In this document: positions 45,101-56,832 of the stretch, piece after piece
How positions within the stretch are numbered: the first letter of the stretch is position 1
How the letters are laid out: each line of letters starts with the position of its first letter
Assembly: GCF_015706575.1 (NCBI RefSeq)
Contig: NW_024037074.1
Span: forward strand, 26,339,334 to 26,403,333
Direction of reading: 5' to 3'
DNA: 64,000 nucleotides
From: Patiria miniata
Lineage: Eukaryota; Echinodermata; Asteroidea; Valvatida; Asterinidae
Notes under the pieces: model-generated
What the model saw: the letters and a program-made list of their open reading frames with translations, nothing else
Databases searched by the model: none
What the model was told of the DNA's origin: nothing
Program-made: the position numbers and the translations under genes

Positions 45101-46719
45101 CATAACCAGAAGGTTTAGGAGCATAAGATTCAACATAGAGATTATATTTAATTCAATTGTAATTATCTGCAGACCACCGCTGCAAATTAACACAGTGTCT
45201 GGAGAAAATGAAAACTAATTCATTTTCCAACCTCAATCACTTGTAAAGGCTTGCATTTTAATCATGAAGAAGTTGCTCAAGGAAGATAACAGAAAAAAAA
45301 ACACACTAAATATCAGTTAAACAATAAAAGGCAATGTGCAATGTTACAAAAAGAAAAATGTACATGTGTACATTGCACAGAAACATATAATTAAATACGT
45401 TTTAAAAAAAGAAAAAAATATATAAAAATTTGGCCGATGTGTAAACGTTGTTTCAGTGTGTAACATGTTGTTTTTCATGTTAAAGAGAATTTAATATTCT
45501 TCAAAAAAAAAAAGGTTTCACTGATAAAAGCATTTCATTCTTTTGCAATCTGACTGCCTCGTGTGCAAAAGCACCGAGCCATGCTGCCTGCAACAATACA
45601 GGTGTGTGCACTGATGCTGGGCCTTAACACAGTCAGGCACGCGTACAATAACAGCCTGCTGTCTGCATGAATGGGGCAAGGAAGTCGCTGGTGTTGCAGC
45701 CCTAGTGCAGTATCCACAGCCCCCCCCCCCACTCCTCCATTGTGACTGTAGTGCTGATATTACATGTCACTAGAGGCTAGAAAATCAACTTTTAGTTCCC
45801 ATGGAAACATTTTCTTCCCTTTTAATGAGAAATAGGCAGAGGAACACACTGGATTGGTTTTTTTCCGACCAGTGTATAACTGCTGTGTAATGTAGTCTCT
45901 CTTAAGTTGGCATGGTAAAGTTTGTTCATGATGAGAAGTGAAACAAAATTGTGAAAAAATTGTATCATAATGGACGACAAATGCTGGGTTTTTTTGCAAG
46001 CAAGCCAAAAAGGGGTTTATCAATTCAGTTGCATAGATTTGCTATACAAATTTACTAATCCGTCAGCCTTATCGCTTACGCTGTAGAAGAGTGACTTTTC
46101 AGCCCAAAATCACAGGTCATGTGCAGTGCCTAAACTGGTTCATGTGTTTTTACCAATAATTGAAATGATGAGCTGAGTTTTACATTAGATGGATTGATGG
46201 ATGGTATTAACGGGCCAAACACTGGTAGTTGAGTTTTAAGTTCATTTCTAAAAGAAAAAGTTCCAAAGCTTGCACTCCACATTCACTGAAGATAATTTCA
46301 ACTGAAAAAGTAGGTCGTATTGGTTTCTACAAGTTGAAAAAGTCTGCATCTTTTTGTCAAAAACTGATTTTAACTTACCAAAGAACTTGTTTATCTAATA
46401 CTTTCTAGATAATCAATTAATACGGACAGATATTCATACATAATAAATAACATCTATGCTCAAAATAAATAGCATAAACTACGCTGTCAATTTTACTTTG
46501 TGTGTGTGAAAGAAGCAACAAGTACCCAAAGGCAATGACAAATGTGCAGCAGGTTTGTGCTATTTGATCAGATCAGAACAATACCCCTTTGTTCTTTCCC
46601 CCAATTGATTACCCACTATTCATATCCCAAGTGATCATTTTGCTGGCAAATGTCACAATTATATTCTCCAGGGAGTACCAAAATCACCACTGCATGGCTA
46701 TCCAGTCAAAGTCATGTTG
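42121..46719. other. No gene recognised; GC-richer islands at about 43140-43640 and 44100-44720
   Basis: At 43.1-43.6 kb a purine-rich tract (GGGGAAGAGGAAGGGGAAGA and similar) gives long open frames on both strands. Their composition is low-complexity Pro/Ser or Lys/Glu and I treat them as non-coding. The 44.1-44.7 kb part is repeat-free and GC-richer and might be regulatory. A C run lies at about 45721-45730. Nothing else was recognised. Confidence 0.35.
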
Positions 46720-46727
46720 GCTGTCAA

Positions 46728-47179
46728 TAGGGCTGTGCATCGGAACAGGGTACCAGAGTACCTGACGGCTGATGTCAGGAACTGGTTCCAGATTATGGAA
46801 TCGGTACCGGTAACCAACTTTACAAATTACTTAGTAACTTCTCAGACAATGAAACAGAAAGGTTGTGAATGTCATTTGTTGAGAATTTTCAAAATGAAAA
46901 CCAGGCTACAGGGAAACACAAAACAGATTCATGTTTACGACGCTTACAAAAATGCAATTTACACCGTAAAGCTACATGTATTGGGCTCACTCTACCCACT
47001 TGTATCTTGCTGTACTGACTCACAGATGTGGTAGTATTATCGTGCGGACCTTTATGAACAATCTGTATGGCAACGTCCTAGATTTTAATTTGGGGTTGGG
47101 TTTCTTTAAGGGGTACCGGGTACCCGTGTTTTTGACTTGGGTACCCGATTCCCGTATTACCCGTAAATGCACACCCCTA
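46728..47179 (+). mobile_element. hAT-like MITE, TAGGGCTGTGCA family, whole copy
   Basis: The inverted ends TAGGGCTGTGCA and TGCACACCCCTA are flanked by an exact 8-bp duplication GCTGTCAA (46720-46727 and 47180-47187), diagnostic of hAT-type insertion. The 452-bp interior has several GGTACC(G) repeats near both ends and no transposase. A truncated copy lies at 38317-38640. The perfect target duplication suggests a relatively young insertion. Confidence 0.9.
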
Positions 47180-47348
47180 GCTGTCAAATGACAATGAGCC
47201 AAATATGTTATTCATAGCACTGTTAACTCCAATAGTTCACATGCTTGTCAAAATTGGACAAATCTTTGTCATGTGAAGCCAGCAAACTTGGATTTTATCC
47301 AGTATAGTGGAGTAAAGTTTTCTTATTGAATGTTCTGTCCCATAATTC

Positions 47349-47600
47349 TTAAAGGGCCCATGAAATGAATTCATGTGAAAGCATACATTTTGTGCAGATA
47401 GTGATGTCTCTAAATATAAATATGAGAATAGATGGGCAATTTAGTTTGGGGTTAAGTAGTTGAACTGTGCACATTTTTTACTCCATGCACACTAAATTTG
47501 CTGATGTATCGATATTAGCAATTGCAGGTACAAAAATTACTGACAAAAAGGTCATAGTTTCTGTAAGCCTATATATAGTGTCCTCTTTTTACCTATTTTG
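47349..47600 (+). repeat. Possible end fragment of the TTAAAGGGCCC family
   Basis: TTAAAGGGCCCATGAAATGAA resembles the ends of the elements at 38641-39003 and 59099-59642 for about 20 bases. The rest (GCATACATTTTGTGCAGAT...) is only loosely similar. I can support the end only, not the extent. Confidence 0.35.
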
Positions 47601-47614
47601 ACTGTCACTAGACT

Positions 47615-48112
47615 GCTTAAAGGTAATATACAATATTTGCAAACATATAAAAAAAAATTAAACTGACAAATTATCATGAAATACCTTACTTGACTGTAAG
47701 TGAATAATTGTCTCAAGCATCTTGTAAAATCATGGCACCTCAGGTTTGCTGTCATTTTCAAGAATAGTGGAATTGTTGACCTTTTTTGAAATCCTGCCGC
47801 CAATTTACTAAATTTAGTTAGTCCACATTTTGTTTGCAATCGGTTATCCCTTAATGGTGCAAACTAGCTAGGCTGGTTCCCTGACCTGACAATTCCTGAC
47901 GCCTTTAAGTTGCTCCATTTTGTCTAAAGTAGGGTCAGGGAACCAGACTATAAGAACAACACTTGGTTTTCTCGGTTTTTCTAGCATCTATGAACACAAA
48001 ACTTTAAACAGGTCAGTGTAACAATATTTGCTATAAAATACTAACCCCCAAATCCATCCATTTCTGAAAATTACTGCAAAAGCAAATGTTTTATACTACC
48101 ATACCTGTAAGC
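47615..48112. mobile_element. GCTTAAAGGTAATATA family element, copy 2
   Basis: It starts GCTTAAAGGTAATATAC and ends TACCATACCTGTAAGC, a decayed inverted repeat. Its outer parts match 26023-26145 and 26660-26810. The middle holds its own inverted pair, CTGGTTCCCTGACCTGAC (near 47871) and GTAGGGTCAGGGAACCAG (near 47930), which looks like a nested small fold-back. It is non-coding. Confidence 0.68.
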
Positions 48113-48439
48113 CTCACCTTAGTCCAATAGATTTCCTACAACCTAAACTCTTTAGACCAAATTGGTCCGGAACCAGATTTTTACTATATAGGCTTGCCCA
48201 GTTTTGTTAACCTTTTTGGATAGTTTGTGTGGAGGCTGTGATGAATTTGCTTGACCGTTCTAAATAATTTCGAGGGGCAAGAACGAGTCAGGAGGCTTAG
48301 AAATAAACAGGCCCCTTCTGCTAGAAAGTTCACTTTCAAAAGCTGAACTGAACGACATGAGTGAAGAGACTGGGTGATGATCCTTGTATCTCGAAAGAGA
48401 TTTTCCCTCTTTTCTTTACCCCCGGTGTATAAACATCGA

Positions 48440-48745
48440 TTACCCTGCTATCTGAACAGTCACAGATAGTCAAAACATCAATCCTCTTCCCCTGCCATGC
48501 CTTTATACACAGGCCAGACACAAACAGTCAGATCATATTTTCAGGAAGCACTGTGACTAGTCAAATTCCATCAACAGACAAAAGCAAGTAACTGGTATCT
48601 ACAGCTGGCTTATCAATCGCCTACTGTCAAGGGAAAGTTGTATCAAGTTACATAAACAGTAACAGCCATCAGTCAATTCTGCTTTATATAAGCTGGGAGC
48701 TCTTAACTGTTAAAAACAGACACTTGATTGATTTTGTTGGCATTG
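48440..48745. mobile_element. piggyBac-like MITE (TTAACCCTCCTA family), end-less inverted copy
   Basis: Read forward, it matches the reverse complement of 2781-3116 in order: CAACAGTCAGATC-like, GACTAGTCAAATTC, ACTGGTA, GCTTATCAATC, GAGCTCTTAACTGTTAAAAA and CAGACACTTGATTGATT. Neither TTAACCC end is preserved. Confidence 0.65.
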
Positions 48746-50597
48746 ATGTGTTAAATTTGACAGCCAGAGAGGTAGGGTTGAAGACAATTCAGTTAATTAA
48801 ATGTGCATTTTAGGGGTCTTTTTTTTTTGTAAAAAGAAACTAGTGTCTCCACAAAAGAATTAATCACAATCTATCCAAGCACATACATGATGTTAAATAA
48901 CACCAGCTACACCTGCAAGGGAACTCACAAGGGAACTCCAGAGTGTTTAATACAAATGTCACATGGATATCTTTGCAATGGCACAAACAATTCTGTTTGT
49001 AAGCTTTGAATATGCTTCATTTATTTTAGGTAAAAGCATGGCTCAATGGTGCAGACGACCCTCCGACCCATCTAGGCTAAATGAAGTCTTTGAAACCTAT
49101 TTGAACTGAATATTCTTTTCACGAGTATTTATAGATTGACTTTTTTTTTATTTCCTCACACAACTAAATTTACTTGTTGGAACTGGTTTCTCAAAAATTG
49201 GTTATGAAAAGAAAAAGTCTGTGTTCAACCACCGAAAAAAAGTTTGTTGGTCCTATAGAACCGTCAAAAGTGCAATACAGGATCAATGTTAGGTTCACAA
49301 GACAAGCCATTATGTACAACCAACAAACAACAAAACTGCTGCAAAAGAAAACAGTGCAGACTGTACTTTTTGAAGCGAGCAGTGGCTTTGGAATTTGTTT
49401 TGTGTAACAAGTCAGCGAGGGGAATCAATATATTTTGTCCTTTTGTTCCTGAAAAGATGAATAACATACACACGTGATCAAAGAGCCCTGTCTAGTCACG
49501 GTTGGCTATACAACACAACTTTGACAACAAATACGCACGGTGTTCAAAACATTTGAGCAGCAAAATGCTTAGAAAATCAGAATTAAGCATTTGAAGTCCA
49601 TACTTTATCACATAACAAAGATTATGTTTCCAATCTTAACTACAATAGGTAAAGGACAGTAGGAAATGTTTGCTTCCAAAAGTTAAAAGTTGGGATGTAA
49701 TACACAATTTCTGTCATATCGTTTATATGCACACAATGCAATTGCCTCAATCGAAATGTACCCCTAAAAATCATGAATAGTTTACAGAAAATTAATGTTT
49801 GGATTAAATTTGTGTAGGTTGTGTTTCAGAAAACGCTGCACCATTCTCGCAGAAATTCTCTGAGCTCCTTACATGCAAAACAAGAATTTCTTGTGAATCT
49901 TAAATTTCTAGAATTCCACACAGTGTTGACATGTATGGAGATATACATTGTAGGGTAAGATGACACATATCGTTGTGTCTTATCACTACATAGTTGTCAA
50001 CTTGTGTGGTACTCTGATAATGAGAACCTGCACGAAGTCTCCCCCCCCCAAAAAAAAAAAATTCAAACTTCTCTTTCAACAAGGAACTGATGTGTATGTA
50101 TCTTCTGTAAGACTGTATGCAATGTTTTTATACCAAATATGAAAATAGGCAAGTACTTTTTAATCTTTTCAAGTTTGGCAATAAAATATACATCTTTTCG
50201 TTAAAAGTGTGTGAATTGTGGCAAACTGGAGGTTTATTTTAACCTATGACAAAACAAAAGTAGGGACTTTTTTCTGTGACTTAAACATTTCAAAGCCAAG
50301 GAGCAAACACAACAATTATGTCATATGTCATATGATGTCATATGTAAAGATATAAATTCTAAAAAAAACCACAATTTAGTTCACACAACTTCATTTCCAT
50401 TTCAATATCTGAATATTTGGACTAAAGATGTTCAAGGCAATACAAAGACTTTGGTGGGAAAAGAAGGGAAAACCTTTTGGGGAAGAAAGAGTTTGGGAAG
50501 GAAGAATACATGTATCTTGGCAAAGTGCATTATCCTTGTTTGCTGTCACGAAGTTTGCCTCTAATTCACTGTGAGCAAATTTTCTACTTTAGTTAAT
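48746..50597. other. No gene recognised
   Basis: AT-rich sequence. A C run followed by an A run lies at 50041-50061. No gene, RNA gene or second repeat copy could be supported. Confidence 0.5.
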
Positions 50598-50892
50598 TAA
50601 CCCTAACTCCCTAGGCCCTGTTTGCTAGGAACCATCCTCAATCCTCCAAAATTTTTCACTTATGTTCATATGAAGGATACCCAGCGCCTCAATCCTTCAA
50701 AATCATGCCTCTCAAAATGCATTCATCCTCAATCCTCCTCCTCCTCCTCAAACACACACCGTTCATCCTCAATCCTCATATGTGCTTCAACACCATTCAT
50801 CCTCAATCCTCCAAAACCCTCATTTTTTCAAATACCATTCATCCTCAATCCTCCAAAATCCTCCAAAACCGCAAGGAGTTTGGAGGATTGAC
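50598..50892 (+). repeat. CCTCAATCCT interspersed-repeat element, copy 2
   Basis: It starts TTAACCCTAACTCCCTAGGC like the locus at 17826. Units CCTCAATCCT(C/T)CAAAA lie at 50636, 50687, 50727, 50766, 50801 and 50843, 35-51 bp apart. The gaps differ in sequence but often end in TTCAT or CCATTCAT. It closes with an inverted unit TTTGGAGGATT at about 50880. A (CTC)n run interrupts the third unit. No protein-like frame. Confidence 0.65.
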
Positions 50893-52340
50893 GTGGGTTA
50901 TGGGGTGACTTTTCAGAGCAGTCAAGTGAATAATCTGACCAATGTTGCCAGTCTCATGGAGTGCATGAAGAGCGCCCCCACATTACCATACTTGCTCAAT
51001 AGAAAGTTCTCTTCAATTCCAAACCATATGTTGTTGAATGCAAATGAACATTTGAATTACACATATATTACAATTACATGTCCACATTGTGGCTCTCATA
51101 TTACATGTGCTTATGCATTTCTCATGAAGATATTATGTCGGGAACCTGAACTTGTGTTGTGCATATAGCTATATTTTTTAGTAACATTTCTGAAGCACTT
51201 GTATTTGTAAATATTAATATTTGTCATATGTTTCACCAATGCATTTTTCCTTATGAGTTTAACTTTACTTAACATAATTTAATAATTTGTAATGTATGTG
51301 TAACCAAGGCCCCAATGTTTAGGCATACCCTGGGTAAAGAAATAGAATAAATAAATAACAAATAAACAAACCTGTTCATAAACATTTTTGATCTGGCAAA
51401 TCACAAAAAATAAAAAAAAACAAAGGTAGTTTTGTACGGGGAATGATGCATTATTGTTCATCTATAATAAAATATAACATAAATATAACAAGAATGTGCC
51501 TGGATAATTACAAATTCTACAAAGCAGAGCAGTAGATTGGGCATGAAGGGCCCAGACACATTAGGGATCCACTTTAAAACAGTAAAAACTTGACAAAAAA
51601 TGCGAAACAAAGAAATTGTTTTATTATTCTTCTAAAAAATATGAGCAAATATGGCAACATAAATGAAACTTCTAAGAAGATCAGATACATATGTATATTT
51701 AATAGACGACGCTTAGTTTTTAAGTTTTTGTTTTATTTTCTTTTGCTCTCCATGCACGGAACTTAAGAACCAAGTTTTCTATCCTGAAACCACGTTTACC
51801 GTTGTCGCAAGCTGGGCTATAGGTATCAAGACCTGTGTGATGTGTACCATGCAGACCATACAGCACACCGGCCAGCACATACCCTATCATCAACTATGTT
51901 ATCGTTACATCAGACTTGGACCACACTTTATACTGGCCCAATTATCCCGGCTTGAAATTCAAACCGAAGGCCACACAGCGTGTGCCTTCAGCGCCGCGTC
52001 CGGACCGCCTCTGTGCGTTATCTGCCCTGAATGTTCCCTCTGATACTGTATGAATACCAGACAGTGATGCTAATTAGGCCTGTCAGTTAAGACCCTTTTT
52101 TATTTTGGAGAGATCCAATAAGGCAATTTTTGGTTCAAGAGACTTTTGGCAGTTCTGGAAATGTGAGAATACATGTAACTGCCTGACATGAACTAAAGCT
52201 GTTGACAAATATGTCTCTTAGTGATTCTCCACTGTTGTTTCCATGTTTGATACATTAATGTTGCCTGTGTGGTAAGTTCAGTTGTGATGGCTTCTGACTA
52301 GTAGAAGGGAACGACAATTTTCATAAATCTGGAGATTAAA
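50893..52340. other. No gene recognised; repeat-poor island at about 51720-52060
   Basis: An (AATA)n-like tract at about 51340-51365 could be the tail of an old LINE, but no LINE peptide was found upstream. The 51.7-52.06 kb part is GC-richer and repeat-free, a weak regulatory candidate. Confidence 0.35.
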
Positions 52341-52540
52341 AAGCTTAACACAAGTTTTTTCAAGCACCACTACTACTACTAGTTGAAGCTACTCGAGCCG
52401 TACTCGACTCGAGACGTTGTGACCTATGGTTTTTCCAATGCTTGAAATTTGCTCTGCTATCCAGCCCGATCCTAGGCAGCACCAACAGCCTGATCGTGTT
52501 TAAGGATGATGGCGTTAAGGTCGTCTGTGATCTGTGAGAA

Positions 52541-52569
52541 CATAGAGCAAGGACTGTCCTTGCTCTATG
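52541..52569. other. Perfect 13-bp inverted repeat with 3-base loop
   Basis: CATAGAGCAAGGA is followed by CTG and then TCCTTGCTCTATG. The loop is too small for a microRNA precursor and no T run follows. It may be a cruciform or a footprint of a small insertion. Confidence 0.7.
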
Positions 52570-52615
52570 GTGAGAAGTAGGTGCGGTGCAGCTAGGTCTC
52601 CTCCCTGACGGAAGT

Positions 52616-52853
52616 GTCAAGCACCCCTGGTTATAACCAGAACTATGATACATTTCATGTTGCGGATCCCTACTTTACATTGTAAAAGATGGTGTTGAAA
52701 AAAGTGATGTAACCAACTTTTGCTACACAAGTTTTGTCAAGCACCACTGGTTATATTCAAAACTATGTTCCAAACGTTCATGTGGCAGATCCCTACTTTG
52801 CAATTGCATTGTAACAGATATAGTTTTGAAAATAATAATGTAACCAAATGTTG
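52616..52853 (+). repeat. Tandem duplication, two copies of about 120 bp
   Basis: GTCAAGCACC.CTGGTTATA, AACTATG, CATGT.GC.GATCCCTACTTT, CATTGTAA and AATGTAACCAA-like blocks occur in order starting at 52616 and again at 52736. A third partial start (CAAGTTTTTTCAAGCACCAC) is at about 52349. Function unknown. Confidence 0.75.
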
Positions 52854-55029
52854 TAGGCCAGGTTCTGAATAGTCTAGACTAGTCTATATCTAGAATTGAA
52901 TAGAGACTTCCTGTTCTAGGCCAACTATTGTTGACTAGCTCTGCATTTCATGTAACACTATGATTGAATTCAGTTCTTGATGAAACTTGCTCTGCTGGTG
53001 GATCTTTGAAACAGTATTTTAGGAGTTTCAAGTTTAAAAAGGATTGATAAAGACCTGGTTTTGGGAAATTGACATGAAGGAATGTTTCTGGAAAATGCAC
53101 GTTCAAAGTTATATGTTTAAAGTCATACAGAACTTGTTGTAGTTGTGAAAAATTTCCTGAATTGTTTTTGGGCGGCTTCAGGAAAGTTCCAAGCAAAGAT
53201 GCATAGGGAGTTAAGGACTGAGAAACATGAGGGCAATACAATGGGACAGTCAGCTGCCAATGCTGCTAGTGACGGCTAGATGGTTGAAGCCTTGGGACAT
53301 TATCCTCACTTGGTTCCACTTGATTCCCAATTGAAAGATGATTTATTAACTTTCCTGAGAGATATTTCAGTAAAACTGGAGATAACATCATCATTTTGTC
53401 CACGTCTTTAATTTCTCCCCTGATTCACTGCACAGTGGTCTGATTTCTTGTTCTAGTATTTAACACACGAGGGCGCTCCATACACCAACAAGACTCAGAA
53501 CACTACAGACACCCAGACGACACTATATGCAGAAGCCTAGACAGAGATAGAAACTAGCCCACAGCCTCTTCACCCCTAGGATTCCTCCCAGCCAGTCGAC
53601 CGACCTGAAGAGTGAGACCCAATTGTTTCTGTGGTTGAACTAGTACATGGATGGGAGGGATCTTGGTCAGAGGTTGAACCCAGCAATAACCCTCATGCTA
53701 AGAGGGCAGACCCAGAGCTTGAACCATGAAACCTGAGCCCCAACCCCGCAAATTCCTTAAGTCATGAGATCTAAAGACCCTGTTAAAGGGGGAGCACCAA
53801 GCTTGCTCCAAGATATGTAAGGCCGTGATACACATGTACATGTACATGAGGGAGAAGTTAAAGGCAGGAAGTTTCCCTAGATTCTAACCACACAATGCAC
53901 TGGCTAGAGTATTGTGATTGGCTCTTTCAAACTAGGAAAGACTATTAATTAAGTCACCTTGCAAATGTTCTGAGTTAATGGCTTTGTTTATGTTATCAGC
54001 GTAAGATCCTTTGTGCATTTGTATGCATATGATTCTCTAAACCAGTACAGGAAGAATGCTCACTAGCTGACTTTGCTCTTGGCACTCCGACAAATTCAGA
54101 ATCAAGACCAGACCTCACATCGTGTTGGAGGACAGCTAGTGCCCTTTTATAAGTGCATCTGAATTCTGAGTAGCTTTTAATAAGCACCTTGGAAATGCTG
54201 TAGTCGTAATGAACATCCTATTTGTATGCATGTGGGTATTTAAATTAAGTTGACTCCAACACCATTGGTCAATAGGCCAATGACGCACTGACTCTAAATC
54301 CACCATGGGAGTTTGCGACACAGCTTTCAGACTAGGACAAACTTTCCTTTTCCTGATACTCCTCACCTGCTCTTGTTTCAGCCAATGGAAATCAGATTGA
54401 ACATCATACCTGTAGCACATTGTTTAATTCCGGCTGATTAGGCTGGTACTTCTGCTCGAACGTGCATTTAAGTTTTGCTCTACGATTTTATCAAATTAAT
54501 TTTCTGCAAAAAAAAATGTTGCATTTGGGAATGATTTGAAATAATCAATGTCGTGATCTTCGCACAAACCTTAACAGTTTTTCTTCAACCTTTTCCTTAA
54601 TTTTGGAGAACTACTGAAATTTTGAATATGTTTTGCTCCATCCTGCTGGCCTGTAACACACAATAAACTTAACTCAAACTTAAAATGTTATTAAGGCCTT
54701 TTGCAGGGATGATATTGTCAATTCATAAATACCTAGACAGTTTACCCATTCTTATTGGTCGAGAGTCCACCACGTGGGTGATGAAACACCGCTTCGTTGT
54801 GCGCCACATTGCGCAGTATGCTGGGCCGCGTGCGCGCATGTAAGGAGTTATTTACCACTATGCGCGCGATGCATATAGACATGGCAAGAGGCCTAGGGGT
54901 GATTCACAAAACATGAAGAAAACTTTATGAACAAAATCTTTGGAAATTTGTGAATTTTTGACTTGTTTTGACTCTTTGACCGAAAAGGTATTTTTGAATA
55001 GGAATAAATGTGTGCTTGGCCAGTATTGT
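52854..55029. other. No gene recognised
   Basis: No repeat with a second copy, RNA gene or exon could be supported. ACATGTACATGTACATG occurs near 53837. Confidence 0.5.
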
Positions 55030-55153
55030 ACAAGTACATGTATGTTAAAAACTGGCTAATTGGGGTCTGGATGCGGATAATGAACCTCGCCTTCGGCCAG
55101 GGCCATTAACTGCGTCCAGGCCCCTAGCCAGTTTAAATGTACCGGTACTTGTT
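55030..55153. repeat. Short fold-back (ACTGGCTA...TAGCCAGT)
   Basis: The left arm ACAAGTACATGTATGTTAAA then ACTGGCTAATTGGGGTCTGG is mirrored by CGTCCAGGCCCCTAGCCAGT and GTACCGGTACTTGT around a CGCCTTCGGC centre. The arms are about 50 bp. It is probably a small MITE or fold-back element. Confidence 0.6.
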
Positions 55154-56169
55154 TAAAACCAGCAAAGCACAAATGTATTCCCTTATATTTAAAAAGTCTG
55201 AAAATTGGATGAAAGGTCTGAAAGATGCCTTTCTTTCTATACAGACAATGTCTTTCTGTCAGTTTCAAAAAGTCTCATTTCAGACTTAAGTCGAAAAAAT
55301 CTCATGCCTGCTTTTGTTAAAATAAATAAAATGCTTCAGCCCACTGACAGAAATGATCTTTATTTATTAAAGATCCCCCAAAACAACAACCACAACTTTG
55401 GAGTTTTGCCTAACCCTTAAAAGAAAAAGTGATTGACGTGGAATGATCAACAGTTGAGTCCAAGGGTACCAATTCGGGATCTGGAATGGATGAATTTAAT
55501 GTGGCTGCTGTTTAATGGAAGTGAATTCGAGCGTGGTGGAGAAAAAGTAATGTGGCCTGGGGGAACTGCAGACCGGGGCACAATGGGATCAGTGTGTGTA
55601 TTGGCAAGAGGTAAATGAACTTGTTGGCGGGAAGTAAGTTGGATGGGATTGGATCAAGAAAATTTGGCTGGTTTTTTTGGGGGTCCTTTTATTTTAAAGA
55701 GAGGTTAAAGGGGTCACCTTGTTGGATGGGAGCTTTCTTTTTGACGGTCAATGTTTGTTTTAAGTGTGTCATTCTTGTTAGTGATTTTTTTTTTTAAAAG
55801 AATGGATTGGTTTATGATGGATCATCCAATGAAATTGTTTAGCTGAACAGAGTGATGCTCATAGTGAACCTGATCAAACTTGTCTTGCCAGCCCAATCCT
55901 ATGTTACAAGATCCTACGCTGTCCGCTGTCTGTCTATCTGTCTAGGATGTCTGTGTGTCACGATGTTTGTAAAAGGCCTGAAGAGTGTGCGCACAAGCAC
56001 ACAATGCAATGGTTAATGGAGAGGCTATATGCAGGTGCTTAAATGGTATACATATGCTCTGATTTACTGTCCTCTGTTACGTCTACACAGTCACGGCTAC
56101 ACAGCTAGTCTGAAATGACCAAAGCTACACAGTCTGAATGACGAAAACAAATAGGTTGGATTACAAATG
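55154..56169. other. No gene recognised
   Basis: G/T-rich stretches at 55430-55730 have short open frames with no motif. Nothing supported. Confidence 0.45.
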
Positions 56170-56832
56170 CACAGGGGAAAGACTAAGTTCGTGACAAACT
56201 TTGAGACAACAGAAGAAATAGCAATAGAGGGCCATCTGATATAGAAAGTAGTCAGTTATAAATATCTTGGCCAAACACTGAAAATGAAAGACACCACAAA
56301 AGAAGAAGTATAAATTAGGATCAAGGGAGGATGGAGATGTTTTGGAAGGTACAAAGAAATAGTAACAGACAAGGAAATTCCAATATCATTTAGAAGAAGC
56401 ATCTACAATCAGTGTGTCCTAACGACAATTACTTATGGGGCAGAGACATGGGCAACCAAAGAGATGAAACAAAAATTGATAACAACACAGAGTGCTATGG
56501 CAAGGAGAATGCTCAATCTATCATTACGGGCCAAAATCAGACATACCTTCATAAGACAAAAACAAAGGTCAAAGATATCATAGAGAAGATCAAGGGCAGG
56601 GCACCTAGCAAGAAGACAAGACAACAGACGGACCAAGAGACTCACAGAATGCAACCAAGGAAAGGCAGAAGAAGAAGAGGTAGACAAAAAAGGAGATGGA
56701 GAGATGAAATCACCACATACATGTACACACGGCAACATTGAGTAGAATGACAAGTGGCAGAAGAGAATGAAAACCTTGAGGAGGGCTTCATCCAACAATG
56801 GATGACCACAGCCTGATGATGATGAAGTAACG
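56170..56832 (+). mobile_element. LINE 3'-end fragment (RTE-like)
   Basis: The plus strand reads MHRGKTKFVTN, VVSYKYLGQTLKMKDTTKEE, IRIKGGWRCFGRYKEI, FRRSIYNQCVLTTITYGAET, KLITTQSAMARRMLNLSLRA, then in another frame KTKVKDIIEKIKG and RGRQKRRWRDEITTY. This is the conserved end of RTE-type LINE proteins (YLG..., ..Y.CVL...TYG.ETW, RAM.RRML..., RGR..RRW.D.I). At least two stops and two frame changes break it. It ends at a GATGATGATGA run, a 3' tail typical of RTE elements. The RT active site is not included. Confidence 0.85.

Noticed and set aside
50598-50892. CRISPR-like array
   Set aside because: The units are short and diverged, the gaps vary from unit to unit and the host DNA is animal. It is treated as an interspersed eukaryotic repeat.
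52541-52569. microRNA precursor
   Set aside because: The stem is 13 bp with a 3-base loop, too short for Dicer or Drosha substrates.
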